Origin: Chitinophagales bacterium
GTDB taxonomy: Bacteria > Bacteroidota > Bacteroidia > Chitinophagales > UBA2359
Reading direction: 5' to 3'
Length of the DNA: 5,669 nucleotides
Assembly: GCA_020631035.1 (NCBI GenBank)
Contig: JAHDIA010000427.1
Location: 1 to 5,669, forward strand
Shown: positions 5,361 through 5,669 of the stretch, in pieces
How the letters are laid out: the number at the start of each line of letters is the position of its first letter
How positions within the stretch are numbered: the first letter of the stretch is position 1
The notes under the pieces: model-generated
What the model was told of the DNA's origin: nothing
Databases searched by the model: none
Seen by the model: only the letters and a program-made list of their open reading frames with translations
Made by a program: the position numbers and the translations under genes

Positions 5361-5439
5361 TAGCCCTTATTTTCGTTTACTTCAATTTTGTGCCTCCAAC
5401 CCCCTTTTTGTTTCTTGCATAAATTAAAATAAAGGGCTA
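5361..5439. repeat. long-loop inverted repeat upstream of the sigma gene
   Basis: TAGCCCTT (5361-5368) and AAGGGCTA (5432-5439) are perfect reverse complements. The pairing continues with ATTTT (5369-5373) against AAAAT (5426-5430) after a one-base bulge, giving about 13 paired bases around a 52-nt AT- and pyrimidine-rich loop. It lies between the sigma leader and the second dispersed-repeat copy. It could be a cruciform, an RNA leader structure or the relic of an element end; function unknown. Confidence 0.5.
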
Positions 5440-5446
5440 TTGTAGT

Positions 5447-5542
5447 GCAGGACGAGCGGGAGGATGAAACTTGGTGCAAGGGGAAAAGCATGCGTTGGTT
5501 AACCAGGCCAAATGTAGCCTAGAACCAATGACGCTGCCCCAT
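5447..5542 (+). repeat. dispersed intergenic repeat, copy 2
   Basis: Partner of the copy at 3697-3792, in opposite orientation, with the same two conserved 19-bp blocks (here at 5491-5509 and 5518-5536) and the same spacing. Homology resumes after an AT-rich gap at 5560-5577, which is 16/18 identical to the inverted 3642-3659. That gap is 17 nt here and 37 nt at copy 1. Together the two copies bracket the sigma/anti-sigma/sensor genes. Confidence 0.85.
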
Positions 5543-5579
5543 AAAAATTTAGACTTGATAATGTAGAATAACGAATAAA

Positions 5580-5669
5580 GAAATCACAGTCAAAGGGGGC
5601 ACTGAAGAAGCCAGCGAATGACTCGAAGAATTTAAAAAATTAGGAGATTACTTAAATGTAAAAGTTTAG
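5580..5669 (+). pseudogene. decayed C-terminal coding tail of an unknown gene
   Basis: On the plus strand the frame ending in TAG at 5667-5669 reads EITVKGGTEEASE, then a TGA stop at 5619-5621, then LEEFKKLGDYLNVKV. Both parts have ordinary protein-like composition and together look like one short C-terminal segment (strand, loop, amphipathic helix, strand) interrupted by a single stop. There is no ATG, the frame closes with TAA at 5559-5561, and its upstream side abuts the dispersed repeat. I infer a gene remnant whose 5' part was lost, perhaps at the repeat insertion. No family is recognised, and a chance reading frame cannot be excluded. Confidence 0.4.

Noticed and set aside
5219..5422. 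67-codon plus-strand frame rich in Phe/Leu that looks like a small membrane protein
   Set aside because: It overlaps the sigma start and its A/T-tract leader. The hydrophobicity comes from T-runs, and there is no supporting start context or homology that I recognise.
3697..5542. Interpretation of the inverted repeats as ends of an intact insertion sequence or composite transposon
   Set aside because: There is no transposase or integrase gene between or beside them, no target-site duplication was seen, and the copies are only about 77% identical.
5619..5621. Internal TGA in the right-edge frame as a recoded codon (selenocysteine or readthrough)
   Set aside because: No recoding structure or selenoprotein context is visible. 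A decayed gene fragment is the simpler explanation.
1..5669. tRNA, rRNA, CRISPR array or riboswitch
   Set aside because: No cloverleaf, rRNA-like segment, regularly spaced repeats or recognised riboswitch core was found on either strand by eye.

Overview
The window looks like an accessory stretch of an AT-rich Bacteroidota genome, probably a Cytophagales-like lineage. The main evidence is a C-terminal type IX secretion (T9SS) sorting domain of the Por_Secre_tail kind. Supporting points are the lack of clear Shine-Dalgarno sites and a possible TTG/TAnnTTTG-type promoter. All seven intact genes and one partial gene are on the minus strand, so transcription runs right to left. I cannot name the species.

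Right half (about 3.8-5.2 kb): a compact three-gene unit, in order of transcription, encodes an ECF sigma factor, a small single-pass membrane protein with the position and topology of an anti-sigma factor, and a membrane-anchored extracytoplasmic protein resembling Spy/CpxP or CnrX-type metal sensors. Gaps between these genes are only 9-10 nt. After a 311-nt spacer come two secreted Spy-like proteins. The first is a plain 141-residue periplasmic chaperone candidate. The second is a 403-residue paralogue that adds a His/Cys-rich linker, a long helical region, a Trp-punctuated linker and a T9SS sorting domain. I infer one envelope-stress (protein-folding or metal) module: the sensor and anti-sigma hold the sigma factor, and released sigma drives the unit and perhaps the Spy genes.

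The sigma/anti-sigma/sensor unit is bracketed by two inverted copies of a roughly 96-bp intergenic repeat (about 77% identical, two perfect 19-bp blocks). A small decayed coding tail on the plus strand lies beyond the outer copy, at the right edge.

Left half (1-1.8 kb): a terminator-like hairpin follows the T9SS gene. Then come an unrecognised 204-residue ORF, whose only ATG lies inside that hairpin's loop, and a secreted redoxin-fold protein overlapping it by 8 nt. The left edge holds the N-terminal part of an Hsp20 small heat-shock protein. Much of the window is therefore related to protein folding or redox stress, although only the right-hand five genes make a convincing functional group.
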